Program-made: the position numbers and the translations under genes
Part shown: positions 23,466 to 29,685 of the stretch, in pieces
Position numbering within the stretch: the stretch's first letter is position 1
How the letters are laid out: the number at the start of each line of letters is the position of its first letter
Origin: a virus
Strand: one strand, 5' to 3'
IMG/VR virus record: IMGVR_UViG_3300027857_000033
Location: 1-43,217 of that record
Length of the DNA: 43,217 nt
Notes under the pieces: model-generated
What the model saw: the letters and a program-made list of their open reading frames with translations, nothing else
Databases searched by the model: none
What the model was told of the DNA's origin: nothing

Positions 23466-23484
23466 TCGTCATGTCATATCATAA
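23347..23484 (+). CDS. 45-aa hypothetical protein
   Basis: GTG after GAGGGAGG. The sequence EEIRQVVLLLTSMGFRVEVL then SPLRLLVVIP has an alternating helix-strand pattern of a small folded protein. It overlaps the SLOG frame upstream and the GIY-YIG-like gene downstream. Codon use favours this frame over the SLOG run-on. Confidence 0.6.
   Translation: MSREEIRQVVLLLTSMGFRVEVLERSPLRLLVVIPGTEDNRHVIS
23461..23481 (+). promoter_or_regulatory. Dispersed element at the start of the GIY-YIG-like gene
   Basis: GATAATCGTCATGTCATATC: fits the consensus except CAT for CAC. The ATG at 23471 lies inside it. Confidence 0.5.
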
Positions 23485-23938
23485 GCTATCCGCCGCAGAC
23501 CGCCGCTATCATCGAAACCGTAATGATACACCGCAGTTTCGTCATGTTCAACGGGAGCGGAACACCCAGCATCGCAACCTTAACCGACATGAGGAAATAG
23601 CTTACGCAGCATTCTCTTCGACGTTTGGCTATATCAAGCTGGGGCATTCGGCTTGCTTTAAGCCTCGTTGGGCAGTGCTGCGCTCGGGTTGTCCCGATCT
23701 TGACCTAGCGTGCATCATCTATGGCGGTCGGGAGGTGGAACATCTATTGCATGACATCCTAGACGAGGAAAACCTTCGTGTCGAGGGCGAATGGTTCCGC
23801 GCCCCGGAGGGCGCGAATCTATCGCAAGTTCGTGCATATATCCGGCAACTCTTGGCCGATTATCCGGAATTTGAGGTCAGGGCCGCATCTCAAAATTATT
23901 TGGAATTTCTGCTTACCGGCGATTCGGAAGCCGCTTAA
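23471..23938 (+). CDS. GIY-YIG/T5orf172-like protein
   Basis: 155 aa from the ATG inside the dispersed element; there is no RBS, so a leaderless transcript or a later start is possible. FSSTFGYIKLGHSACFKPRW, AVLRSGCPDLDLAC and REVEHLLHDILDEENL then VEGEWFRAP follow the T5orf172/GIY-YIG-like order. The region is less GC-rich than its neighbours and uses more A/T codon ends, suggesting transfer. It lies directly before an exonuclease gene that lacks a normal start. Confidence 0.7.
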   Translation: MSYHKLSAADRRYHRNRNDTPQFRHVQRERNTQHRNLNRHEEIAYAAFSSTFGYIKLGHSACFKPRWAVLRSGCPDLDLACIIYGGREVEHLLHDILDEENLRVEGEWFRAPEGANLSQVRAYIRQLLADYPEFEVRAASQNYLEFLLTGDSEAA

Positions 23939-24010
23939 CCACCCCACTGGGCGCTCTGGCCGGTCCAGGGCTGACGAAGGGAGCACGAGCAAGCCATCCG
24001 GATTCTACTC

Positions 24011-24739
24011 TTGGACATAGAAACCAGTCCATGCCTCGCGGACGTTTGGAGCTTGTGGAACAACAACGTCAGCCTTGACCAACTGCGGTCGTCTACGGAG
24101 CTTATCTGCTTTGCCGCTAAGTGGCTCGGTGAGCCCGCCAGGGCGACCCGGTTCTGGTCTGTCAACGACGGCAAGCAGGTGATGGTAGCCGAGGCTCATG
24201 GGCTGCTGGACGAAGCAGACATCATCTGCACTTGGAACGGCAGGAAGTTCGACATTCCCCACTTGAACCGGGAGTTTCTTGAAGGCGGCCTTAAGCCGCC
24301 GTCGCCATACCGCCAAGTCGACTTGTGTGAAGTGGTGAAAAAGCAGTTCCGGTTCCCGTCCAACAAGCTTCAGTACGTGTCGACCACGCTAGGCATGCGG
24401 GGCAAGGTCCAGCATGCAGGCCATCGGCTGTGGGTGCAGTGCATGGCCGGTGACCCGGCCGCGTGGAAGAAAATGGAGACTTACAACAAGCAGGATGTGA
24501 TCCTGCTGGACGGTCTTTACCGCAGGCTCCAGCCGTGGATTCCCGGCCATCCTTCCTGGGCTTCATTCCTCGAAGAAGATGTGTGTCCTAAATGTGGCAG
24601 CCCGAAGCTTCAGAAACGCGGTTTCGCTTACACCCAGCAGTCCGTGTTCCAGCGTTACCAGTGCCAGGGTTGCGGGGGCTGGTCGAGAGGGACTAAGCGG
24701 GAGACCGGGGTCACGATCAGGGAGGTAGCAAATGGCTGA
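24011..24739 (+). CDS. DnaQ-like 3'-5' exonuclease with C-terminal zinc ribbon
   Basis: Frame 24011 (TTG) starts MDIETSP, but the homologous strand RILLLDIET begins earlier (~24000), where no ATG/GTG/TTG exists. DIETS (ExoI Asp/Glu), TWNGRKFDIPHLNREF (ExoII) and YNKQDVILL (ExoIII) mark the RNase H-like exonuclease fold of phage proofreading or PolB-like proteins. The last ~45 residues (CPKCGSPKLQ, YQCQGCGGW) form a zinc ribbon. No polymerase gene is visible in the window. Overlaps the next gene by 8 bases. Confidence 0.8.
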   Translation: MDIETSPCLADVWSLWNNNVSLDQLRSSTELICFAAKWLGEPARATRFWSVNDGKQVMVAEAHGLLDEADIICTWNGRKFDIPHLNREFLEGGLKPPSPYRQVDLCEVVKKQFRFPSNKLQYVSTTLGMRGKVQHAGHRLWVQCMAGDPAAWKKMETYNKQDVILLDGLYRRLQPWIPGHPSWASFLEEDVCPKCGSPKLQKRGFAYTQQSVFQRYQCQGCGGWSRGTKRETGVTIREVANG

Positions 24740-25418
24740 CACTGCCGCGGCGCTCTCGGCGCCGCTAAGCGAATTCCTTGCCAGCCGGATACCCAGGGCA
24801 GCCCAGAAGGCCCACCAGCGTTTCCCCGCGGTCCCCGTAGACGACTTCGAGCAAGCCATGTGGGAGAAGATTCTCCGTGCCCCGGTCAAGTTCACCCGCC
24901 TGCACGAGCAGGAGAAGTACGGCGCCATCTGGGCCGAGCTGCGGCGTGAGGGAACCCGGCTAGGCCAGGATGACAACCGCTACCGGCAGGCCACTAAGGC
25001 ACTGGCTGAAGGCTACTCGGTGTACGACGTGGAATTCTATTCGACCGGGGTGCTGGCTAAGATCCTGCCCGCCCTGGCTGAAGCTGACTTCGATGTGGCC
25101 GAAGCGATGGACAGGTCATCGTCTTCCACTGACGCCGCCGGTATCCACATCCGCTCGAGTGACCCGTTCGGCGGATCGGAAAACTATCTTGTCATCCTGA
25201 TCGACGTAGCCAAGGCTTACAGCCGCCTCCCGGAGGGGATGAGACGGCTGCTCCAGACCTATTACGGGGTGTCCCAGGAGGACACCGAGGATGGCAGGTG
25301 GGCGAGGGAAGGCCTGGCAAGTTCGATGGGCCTGACTGCGGATGCACTGAGGCAGCGTGTCCACCGTGCCCTCCAGCGGCTGCAAGACGAGCTTGGAGGG
25401 CCTGATCCGTGGCAGTGA
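24732..25418 (+). CDS. Sigma-70-like / helix-turn-helix transcription factor
   Basis: 228 aa; ATG after AGGGAGGTAG. N-terminal two thirds are helical (DDFEQAMWEKIL, AIWAELRREG). The C terminus (AYSRLPEGMRRLLQTYYGVS, GLASSMGLTADALRQRVHRA) fits sigma region 4, which recognises the -35 element, and the protein is called a sigma factor in related phages. It may direct middle or late transcription, and could use the dispersed element. Region 2 is not clearly seen. Confidence 0.65.
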   Translation: MADTAAALSAPLSEFLASRIPRAAQKAHQRFPAVPVDDFEQAMWEKILRAPVKFTRLHEQEKYGAIWAELRREGTRLGQDDNRYRQATKALAEGYSVYDVEFYSTGVLAKILPALAEADFDVAEAMDRSSSSTDAAGIHIRSSDPFGGSENYLVILIDVAKAYSRLPEGMRRLLQTYYGVSQEDTEDGRWAREGLASSMGLTADALRQRVHRALQRLQDELGGPDPWQ

Positions 25419-25555
25419 CCAAGCGCAAAGCCGAAGCTCTTGACGAAGCCAAAAGAGTCCTGGAGGCCGCCGAGAAGGCGGCCGGGACCGGCGAGGCTGA
25501 CAAGCTCATCCGGATAGCCGACCGCTGGCTGGAGATAGCCAAGGAGAGTGCGTGA
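25409..25555 (+). CDS. 48-aa helical, charged protein
   Basis: GTG at 25409, 8 bases after GGAGGG; a second GTG at 25415 overlaps the sigma-like gene stop. The product is almost wholly alpha-helical (KAEALDEAKRVLEAAEKAAG, KLIRIADRWLEIAKES) and could pair as a coiled coil. Function unknown. Confidence 0.6.
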   Translation: MAVTKRKAEALDEAKRVLEAAEKAAGTGEADKLIRIADRWLEIAKESA

Positions 25556-25704
25556 AAACCTACAGCGTGGACGAGCTGAACCAGATCAGCCTGTATGGGA
25601 CATGCCCGGTAGACGGCAGTCCCCTGGACGTTCGCCTGGAACCAGACGGCCCGGGAGCGTGGAAGATGGAACGTTACTGCCCGGCATGCCTTAAGGTGCG
25701 GTAG
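25552..25704 (+). CDS. 50-aa zinc-finger protein
   Basis: GTG overlaps the previous stop by 4 bases after AAGGAGAG. Contains TCPVDGSPLDV and RYCPACLKV, three Cys that may bind zinc with a nearby residue. Last gene of the rightward early operon; a bidirectional terminator follows 40 bases later. Confidence 0.65.
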   Translation: MKTYSVDELNQISLYGTCPVDGSPLDVRLEPDGPGAWKMERYCPACLKVR

Positions 25705-25742
25705 GCTATGGCATGCCGGCTCCGTCAAAGCAGCCGCAACGC

Positions 25743-25775
25743 AAAAAAGGCCCCCGTCGCACGACGGGGGCCTTT
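25743..25775. terminator. Bidirectional terminator between converging operons
   Basis: 11-base arms GGCCCCCGTCG/CGACGGGGGCC, flanked by AAAAAA on the left and TTT on the right, so both strands have a U-tail. It ends the rightward replication operon and the leftward accessory operon. Confidence 0.9.
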
Positions 25776-25785
25776 CCTTTGCCTC

Positions 25786-26103
25786 TCAAGAGACCAGTTC
25801 AGCCGCCTTTTCGGCTGCTTCGCATTCGGCATGATTGACACACCAGTGCTGCCCTGCGAACGTGACGCCGCCTGGAACGTAAGCCAGCGATGCCAGCCCT
25901 TTAGCCAGATGGTTGAAAGCTTCCGCCGCGGCGCCCTTCTTGCCGCCGTACATAAGCTCGTCACCGTGACAGGCTATGTACTGGCCTGCTTCGCCTCCCG
26001 TTTCGACCCGGCGCTGTTCCGTCCAGGTTCTCATCTCGTGAATCCACAGCGGCACTGCCGCTTGCAGGCCGGTTGTGAGGGCCGGGAAGTCTTCGATTCT
26101 CAC
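25786..26103 (-). CDS. Hypothetical protein downstream of WhiB
   Basis: 105 aa; GTG overlaps the WhiB stop by 4 bases. It is mainly helical, with a few Cys and His (QYIACHGDELM, HWCVNHAECEAAEKAAEL) that could bind metal. Last gene of the leftward operon. No family recognised. Confidence 0.65.
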   Translation of the reverse strand: MRIEDFPALTTGLQAAVPLWIHEMRTWTEQRRVETGGEAGQYIACHGDELMYGGKKGAAAEAFNHLAKGLASLAYVPGGVTFAGQHWCVNHAECEAAEKAAELVS

Positions 26104-26435
26104 GCCACCATCACCCGCTTAGCCGCGGCTAGCTTGTTGGCCAGCTTGGTCCGCTGGCCCGTGGTGAGACCGCCCCAGATGCCGTAGCGGTTGTTCGGGT
26201 CTTCCGTCCTCATCGCCTGCCGCAGGCATTCAGCCCGGACAGGGCAGGAACGGCATATCTTCAAGGCCACCTTGCGAGCCTCCCGTCTCGCCTCCCACCC
26301 TTCCTCGAAGGTGAGTGCTTCGAGCAGCCCGTCATCAGGGCCGAACCATGCGTCGTAGCCGGTTTCCTCGTAGAACGGGCGGCAGGCCGAGTCTTTCTCC
26401 CAGTTCTTGCGTACCGGGGCCGGAATGTCGATCAT
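26100..26435 (-). CDS. WhiB-family iron-sulphur transcription factor
   Basis: 111 aa; ATG after AGAGAGAGGAAC. Four cysteines in WhiB order: C18, C61, C64 and C70 (ICRSCPVRAEC), which hold a 4Fe-4S cluster. The GIWGGLT turn (85-91) and a basic AT-hook-like end (RTKLANKLAAAKR) follow. WhiB proteins bind the host principal sigma factor and redirect transcription; phage versions such as WhiBTM4 can repress host whiB2. It is likely to act on host or phage gene control. Confidence 0.93.
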   Translation of the reverse strand: MIDIPAPVRKNWEKDSACRPFYEETGYDAWFGPDDGLLEALTFEEGWEARREARKVALKICRSCPVRAECLRQAMRTEDPNNRYGIWGGLTTGQRTKLANKLAAAKRVMVA

Positions 26436-26459
26436 GAGTGTTCCTCTCTCTTGACATGG

Positions 26460-26482
26460 AAAAAGACCGCCCTGAGGCGGTC
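26460..26482 (-). terminator. Terminator immediately after the tmRNA-like RNA
   Basis: Minus strand: GACCGCC, 4-base loop, GGGCGGTC, then TTTTT. The stem begins two bases after the RNA's 3' CC, so the terminator is dedicated to this RNA and separates it from the WhiB gene. Confidence 0.88.
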
Positions 26483-26484
26483 CC

Positions 26485-26565
26485 GGTGGAGCTGGGGAGA
26501 ATCGAACTCCCGTCCAGTCATGTTCCGCGTGCGGTTTTCATGACTGTCGAAACCATTCCAGCCCC
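26485..26565 (-). ncRNA. tmRNA-like RNA: tRNA-like domain only, no tag frame
   Basis: Minus strand. The 5' end GGGGCTG pairs with 3' CAGCTCC with one wobble, G3-U, the alanyl-tRNA synthetase identity pair of tmRNA. Then GAATGGTTTCGAC matches the conserved tmRNA D-loop region. AGTCATG pairs perfectly with CATGACT (helix P2), capped by a 16-base loop with inner CCG-CACG-CGG. GGAC precedes the T arm, GGGAG-TTCGATT-CTCCC. Discriminator A and CC follow; the genome has G where CCA would end. Bacterial tmRNAs are ~300-400 nt with a tag frame and pseudoknots at P2; here only 16 bases are present. A terminator follows directly; a promoter-like element lies 45 bases upstream. Confidence 0.8.
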
Positions 26566-26570
26566 TCAGT

Positions 26571-26599
26571 CCTTAACGGTGCAAGGTGACCTGTTAAGG
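26571..26599 (-). other. Leader hairpin of the tmRNA-like RNA
   Basis: Minus strand CCTTAAC pairs with GTTAAGG (7 bp), with an inner GGT/ACC after a bulge. It ends 6 bases before the RNA's 5' G, so it could guide RNase P or other 5' processing. Confidence 0.55.
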
Positions 26600-26609
26600 A
26601 CCACGTACA

Positions 26610-26630
26610 TGGTATCACGTGCGGATGATC
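26610..26630 (-). promoter_or_regulatory. Dispersed element upstream of the tmRNA-like RNA
   Basis: Minus strand GATCATCCGCACGTGATACC. It starts within the stop of the 39-aa gene and lies 44 bases before the RNA. This supports a role of the family in starting or controlling transcription. Confidence 0.6.
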
Positions 26631-26748
26631 AGAACGAGCCGAGCACATACAGGCCGAGACGTACCGTCCAGCACACCGCGGCGATAGCCAGGATGATTAC
26701 CATGACGCCTGCAAGAAACCGGGTGAACTCCCGGTCAAAGTCGTCCAC
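26629..26748 (-). CDS. 39-aa membrane micropeptide
   Basis: GTG after GGGAGAGGGG. N-terminal DDFDREFTRF, then a membrane helix LAGVMVIILAIAAVCW, then basic and hydrophobic end residues. The good RBS and membrane pattern favour a real gene. Function unknown; it is directly upstream of the tmRNA-like RNA. Confidence 0.65.
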   Translation of the reverse strand: MDDFDREFTRFLAGVMVIILAIAAVCWTVRLGLYVLGSF

Positions 26749-26764
26749 TGTTACCCCTCTCCCT

Positions 26765-26794
26765 GTCCCCGGGCCATAGAGCCCGGGGACTTTT
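26765..26794 (+). terminator. Hairpin with T-run on the plus strand
   Basis: 10-bp stem GTCCCCGGGC/GCCCGGGGAC then TTTT on the plus strand, although genes on both sides run leftward. It may stop antisense transcripts. In the leftward direction it is only a stem. Confidence 0.6.
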
Positions 26795-26829
26795 CTTCAC
26801 CGATAGACCCGAGAACAGAACATCGCAGG

Positions 26830-27906
26830 TCAGATAGTTCCGGCTGTTCCCCATGCGCGCTCGAAGTCACAGCGCATGTAGCCTTGCACCGGGCCGAGCT
26901 GGGGTATCCGGATCTTCCTGGGCTCGATCCCGGCCGGCCGCAGCATGGCGGCCATCTCCCGCGGTGCGGCCTCAGCAGGCCACCAGGTTTTCCAGGGCGC
27001 ACCCTGTAGGGCGTAGAGCCTTTTGACAAGCTCGGCCGTCCAGATCCTGTCACCCGTCTTCCAGACGGCTTCCACGTCTTGCAGGAGACGCTGCAAGGGG
27101 GATATCTCCGGTTCCGCGGTGACACCTTCGGTCAGTTCCGCGTAAGCGTTCCTGATGCGCTCCGGCCAGGAACCTCCGGCCACGTCCGCGATAGCGAACA
27201 AGGGCCACCAGCAGTCAGCGTTCCTGTCTTCGCAGCCTTCCGGCAGATCCGGCCACACGCTGGCCAGCTCCATGGCCACCGAACCGGCCCAGTCGCCCAG
27301 GGCCTGCCCGATAGCCTCACCCTGCGGATCGTGGAGCCTCGCCATGTAGGAATCTATCTTCTGTTCCGGCTTGCGCTTCTCCATGTAGACGAGAAGGCTA
27401 CGGGACATGACGGCGGGGGGCAGCTTGCGCAGCCCGCCGAACATGACCGGGCAGTAGATGGACTTCTCGGCTACGTCGTCAGCCCCGGCGCATTTGTCGG
27501 CCACGCCTTTGAAAGTGAAACCGTCGTTAAGCGCGGCTTGCATGAGCGGAGCCGACTTGTCGGTGCGGAAGATGGTATCCGTCTCGTCTAGGGCCACCGT
27601 GCGGCCTTTACCCAGCCAGCGGACCAGGACGGCTGCCGTGTAGTTGGTCAGCGTCTTAGTCTTGCAGGCCAGGAGTCCGTTAATGGTCATTGCCCTGGAT
27701 TTGCCTGATGCCGGGTGATCGGAGACGAACCCGAGACGCGGGTAAGTCTGGAATGCCCCGTAAGCATGGCTTCCGGCGCACCACACGGCGCACACGTCCG
27801 CGTAAGCGGACGACGGCAGGACGACGAACCTCTTGATGAAGTCGACCGCCTCGTCCAGAAGCTTAGCCCCGTCGAGCGGGGCTGGTTCTTCTGCGGTTGT
27901 ATCCAT
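26830..27906 (-). CDS. DUF3631-type P-loop ATPase
   Basis: ATG at 27906 after GGGGAGAGAGGGA; earlier in-frame codons lie within a terminator and are rejected. The 358-aa product has Walker A-like SDHPASGKS (~62-70) and Walker B TVALDETD (103-110), then PVMFGGLRKLPPAVMSRSLL typical of DUF3631 helicase-like proteins. These occur on actinobacterial plasmids and phages, often as the C-terminal domain of a primase-helicase. The C-terminal ~80 residues (LQRLLQDVEAVW, TAELVKRLYAL) look like a winged-helix. Role in replication likely but unproven. Confidence 0.8.
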   Translation of the reverse strand: MDTTAEEPAPLDGAKLLDEAVDFIKRFVVLPSSAYADVCAVWCAGSHAYGAFQTYPRLGFVSDHPASGKSRAMTINGLLACKTKTLTNYTAAVLVRWLGKGRTVALDETDTIFRTDKSAPLMQAALNDGFTFKGVADKCAGADDVAEKSIYCPVMFGGLRKLPPAVMSRSLLVYMEKRKPEQKIDSYMARLHDPQGEAIGQALGDWAGSVAMELASVWPDLPEGCEDRNADCWWPLFAIADVAGGSWPERIRNAYAELTEGVTAEPEISPLQRLLQDVEAVWKTGDRIWTAELVKRLYALQGAPWKTWWPAEAAPREMAAMLRPAGIEPRKIRIPQLGPVQGYMRCDFERAWGTAGTI

Positions 27907-27948
27907 TTGCCTGTCCCTCTCTCCCCTGCTTGTCGTGTAGCAGGCATG

Positions 27949-27974
27949 AAAAGGGCCAGCCGTCAGGCTGGCCC
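27949..27974 (-). terminator. Intercistronic terminator 1
   Basis: 9-bp stem GGGCCAGCC/GGCTGGCCC with GTCA loop, then TTTTC in the minus direction. Sits between the gene at 27996 and the ATPase start; followed by CATGCC and a purine-rich RBS. Confidence 0.8.
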
Positions 27975-27995
27975 CAATCAAACCGGCCAGATCGG

Positions 27996-28217
27996 TTAAG
28001 GCAGTGTGATCACGACCTGCTCAGCCTTCCGGACCACGCGGTATTTCTTGGGCCGGGAGCTGCTGTGAGGGTTTCTCTCGTCCCATCGCTGGTCGATGGC
28101 CTTGACTTCCGCGAGAGCTTCATCCAGTGAACAATATGCACCGGGGAACTGATTCCAGTGCTCTATCTTGACATAGGGCATGTACTGGATGACGTAGCTT
28201 TCATTCAGGGTTTTCAC
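27996..28217 (-). CDS. 73-aa hypothetical protein
   Basis: GTG after AGAGAGAGGACGG. Aromatic N-terminal half (YVIQYMPYVKIEHWNQFPGA), helical LDEALAEVKAIDQRW, basic SSRPKKYRVVRKAE end. It is likely a small folded protein. No family recognised. Confidence 0.65.
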   Translation of the reverse strand: MKTLNESYVIQYMPYVKIEHWNQFPGAYCSLDEALAEVKAIDQRWDERNPHSSSRPKKYRVVRKAEQVVITLP

Positions 28218-28256
28218 CGTTAACCGTCCTCTCTCTCTTTGCTGTTAGCCAGCATG

Positions 28257-28280
28257 GAAAAGCCCGGCTAAGGCCGGGCT
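28257..28280 (-). terminator. Intercistronic terminator 2
   Basis: 8-bp stem AGCCCGGC/GCCGGGCT then TTTTCC in the minus direction, between the genes at 28303 and 27996. Upstream it has the shared GAGTTTGGTTA sequence. Confidence 0.78.
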
Positions 28281-28302
28281 TAACCAAACTCACTACAACT
28301 GC

Positions 28303-28698
28303 CTACAACTGCGCGTCGATGATGTCCGCGATGACGCTGAACGTAGTGCCGCCGTCGTTCATGTTGGCCAGGGCCGGCAGGCCGGTATCCACCTGGTCGT
28401 CCAGGTCCGCTCCCCATGTGACGCCCTCGGGAAGGCTGTCCGTAGAGACGGCGGGGTTATCCTCGTGAAGCCCGGCCCAGTCCATGACCGTCTGGGGCAG
28501 CACGCTGGTTACGCCGTCGTAGTAGTGGCGGAACGGGCCCTTCTCGTACTCGATCACGCCAGCCTTGACGGCCAGGTCGCACAGGACTCCCAGGCAGCAG
28601 AATCCCTCATCCGTGCGGAGGTATTCCTTGCCCTGCGGGTACTCGCCGCTCCGCAGAGCGGCGGTCCACCGGACCTTGATATCGGCGTTCATTCCCAT
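28303..28698 (-). CDS. Conserved phage hypothetical protein, 'CCLG' family copy 2
   Basis: 131 aa; ATG at 28698 after AGAGAGAGGAAAAGG; a longer frame upstream runs through a terminator. WTAALRSGEYPQGKEYLRT, GFCCLGVLCDLAVKAGVI and VLPQTVMDWAGLHEDNPAV are the classic form of this widespread family. Compared with the plus-strand copy at 16139 it keeps the normal length and motifs. Function unknown. Confidence 0.8.
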   Translation of the reverse strand: MGMNADIKVRWTAALRSGEYPQGKEYLRTDEGFCCLGVLCDLAVKAGVIEYEKGPFRHYYDGVTSVLPQTVMDWAGLHEDNPAVSTDSLPEGVTWGADLDDQVDTGLPALANMNDGGTTFSVIADIIDAQL

Positions 28699-28746
28699 TG
28701 CCTTTTCCTCTCTCTGTGTATTCTTTGCTGCCCTTAGCGGGCATGG

Positions 28747-28772
28747 AAAAGGGCCAGCCTTCCGGCTGGCCC
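28747..28772 (-). terminator. Intercistronic terminator 3
   Basis: 9-bp stem GGGCCAGCC/GGCTGGCCC with TTCC loop then TTTTCCATGC in the minus direction; nearly identical stem to terminator 1. Confidence 0.8.
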
Positions 28773-28791
28773 TAACCAAACTCACTAAGGT

Positions 28792-28878
28792 TCACTTCTC
28801 TTGCTTAGGTTCTCTCGGGCACGAGCACGTGCAGTGGTAAATGTGGCAGCGCTGGCATGGTTCCAGGGAGTGCGTCAT
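28792..28878 (-). CDS. 28-aa Cys/His-rich mini-protein
   Basis: ATG overlaps the upstream stop by 4 bases (ATGA). The order EPCQRCHIYHCTCSCPREP gives five Cys and two nearby His, enough for a metal site. The exact coupling and Cys density make chance unlikely. Function unknown. Confidence 0.55.
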   Translation of the reverse strand: MTHSLEPCQRCHIYHCTCSCPREPKQEK

Positions 28879-29087
28879 GTCCGCGCCGCCCTAGTGATCT
28901 CCTTAGCCCTCCTGGACATGTAGTTCTGGAGAGCACTCACCAGGCTGGGAATCTCGTCATCGGGCAGATAGACCAGCTCAATGCCAATTTGTACCTTTAG
29001 TGCCGCGTAGGTTGTCCGGTCGGGAAGTGTGACGGGATGAATCTGGAGTTCATCGCCGGCTGCATCCCGGTATCTGTAGACTGCCAT
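28875..29087 (-). CDS. 70-aa hypothetical protein
   Basis: ATG after GAGAGGGGAAC. Beta-rich first half (YRYRDAAGDELQIHPVTL) then helical PDDEIPSLVSALQNYMSRRA with basic end. Coupled to the Cys-rich mini-protein. No family recognised. Confidence 0.65.
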   Translation of the reverse strand: MAVYRYRDAAGDELQIHPVTLPDRTTYAALKVQIGIELVYLPDDEIPSLVSALQNYMSRRAKEITRAART

Positions 29088-29124
29088 TCCTGTTCCCCTC
29101 TCTCTTAGCCCTAAGCGGGCATAG

Positions 29125-29148
29125 CAAAGGCCGGGCTAATGCCCGGCC
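29125..29148 (-). terminator. Intercistronic terminator 4
   Basis: 8-bp stem GGCCGGGC/GCCCGGCC then TTTGC in the minus direction, between the genes at 29170 and 28875. Confidence 0.7.
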
Positions 29149-29169
29149 CTCACTAAACGCGCCTGGTCC

Positions 29170-29538
29170 CTAGCCCAGCTCGATGACCCCGATCGACACC
29201 TCCATTTCCGGGTCGATGATCTCGGCCGCCTTCTTGCAATCCATGAAACGGTTCTGGGCGGTGATGAATTCGTTGTAATGAACCGTCATGAATTCCGCCA
29301 GCTTCAGGATGTAGTCCCCCGTGAGGAATTCCAGGGCTCGTTCCGCGGTAGCGGTAGCCTGCTTCTCGCCCACCATGATTGCCCCGGCGCACGGAGTGCA
29401 GACGTACAGGCCGGGGATCTCGGTCATGGTCTCGTTAACGGACACGACCAGCGGGCCGGCATCACCCGCGATGACCACCGTCTCGTCCAGGTAGGTACCG
29501 CACTCGGCGCAGTTAGCGGGGCCGGTGAGTTCTGCCAT
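29170..29538 (-). CDS. Zinc-finger hypothetical protein
   Basis: 122 aa; ATG after GGGAGAGGAAAGAG. CAECGTYLDETV and YVCTPCAGAIMVG form a two-CxxC zinc site (~10-55). The C-terminal half is helical (ATATAERALEFLTGDYILKL). It may be a regulator or an enzyme-binding factor. No family recognised. Confidence 0.7.
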   Translation of the reverse strand: MAELTGPANCAECGTYLDETVVIAGDAGPLVVSVNETMTEIPGLYVCTPCAGAIMVGEKQATATAERALEFLTGDYILKLAEFMTVHYNEFITAQNRFMDCKKAAEIIDPEMEVSIGVIELG

Positions 29539-29563
29539 TGTCTCTTTCCTCTCCCTCGGTTAA

Positions 29564-29668
29564 GACGGGAATCTTCCGATTCCCGTCGATGGCGATAACG
29601 CGAAGCGTTCTCGCCTTAAAGCCAGCTCCTTAGCTGACTTGGCAGAGGCTTAGCTTGCGCTAAGCCTC
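29564..29668 (-). other. Array of consecutive hairpins
   Basis: Three clear stems: GACGGGAATC/GATTCCCGTC (29564-29587, loop TTCC), GGCGA-AACGC/GCGTT-TCGCC with one mismatch (29591-29615, loop GAA), and GAGGCTTAGC/GCTAAGCCTC (29645-29668, loop TTGC). A weaker imperfect stem lies between (29621-29643). No T-runs follow, so these are not simple terminators. It may be an RNase processing or protein-binding leader of the gene at 29170. Confidence 0.7.
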
Positions 29669-29685
29669 ACCAGGCCGGTTAAGTG

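Noticed and set aside
26485-26514. ssrA-derived attP core
   Set aside because: Kept only as a rival idea: an att copy would carry just the 3' end of host tmRNA, but here the 5' segment, G3-U pair and P2 stem are also present and complementary, and the integrase lies 15 kb away.
26438-26779. Plus-strand frame of 113 codons across the tmRNA-like RNA
   Set aside because: It is antisense to the RNA gene and its terminator, has no RBS, and its codons are explained by the RNA and by the 39-aa minus gene.
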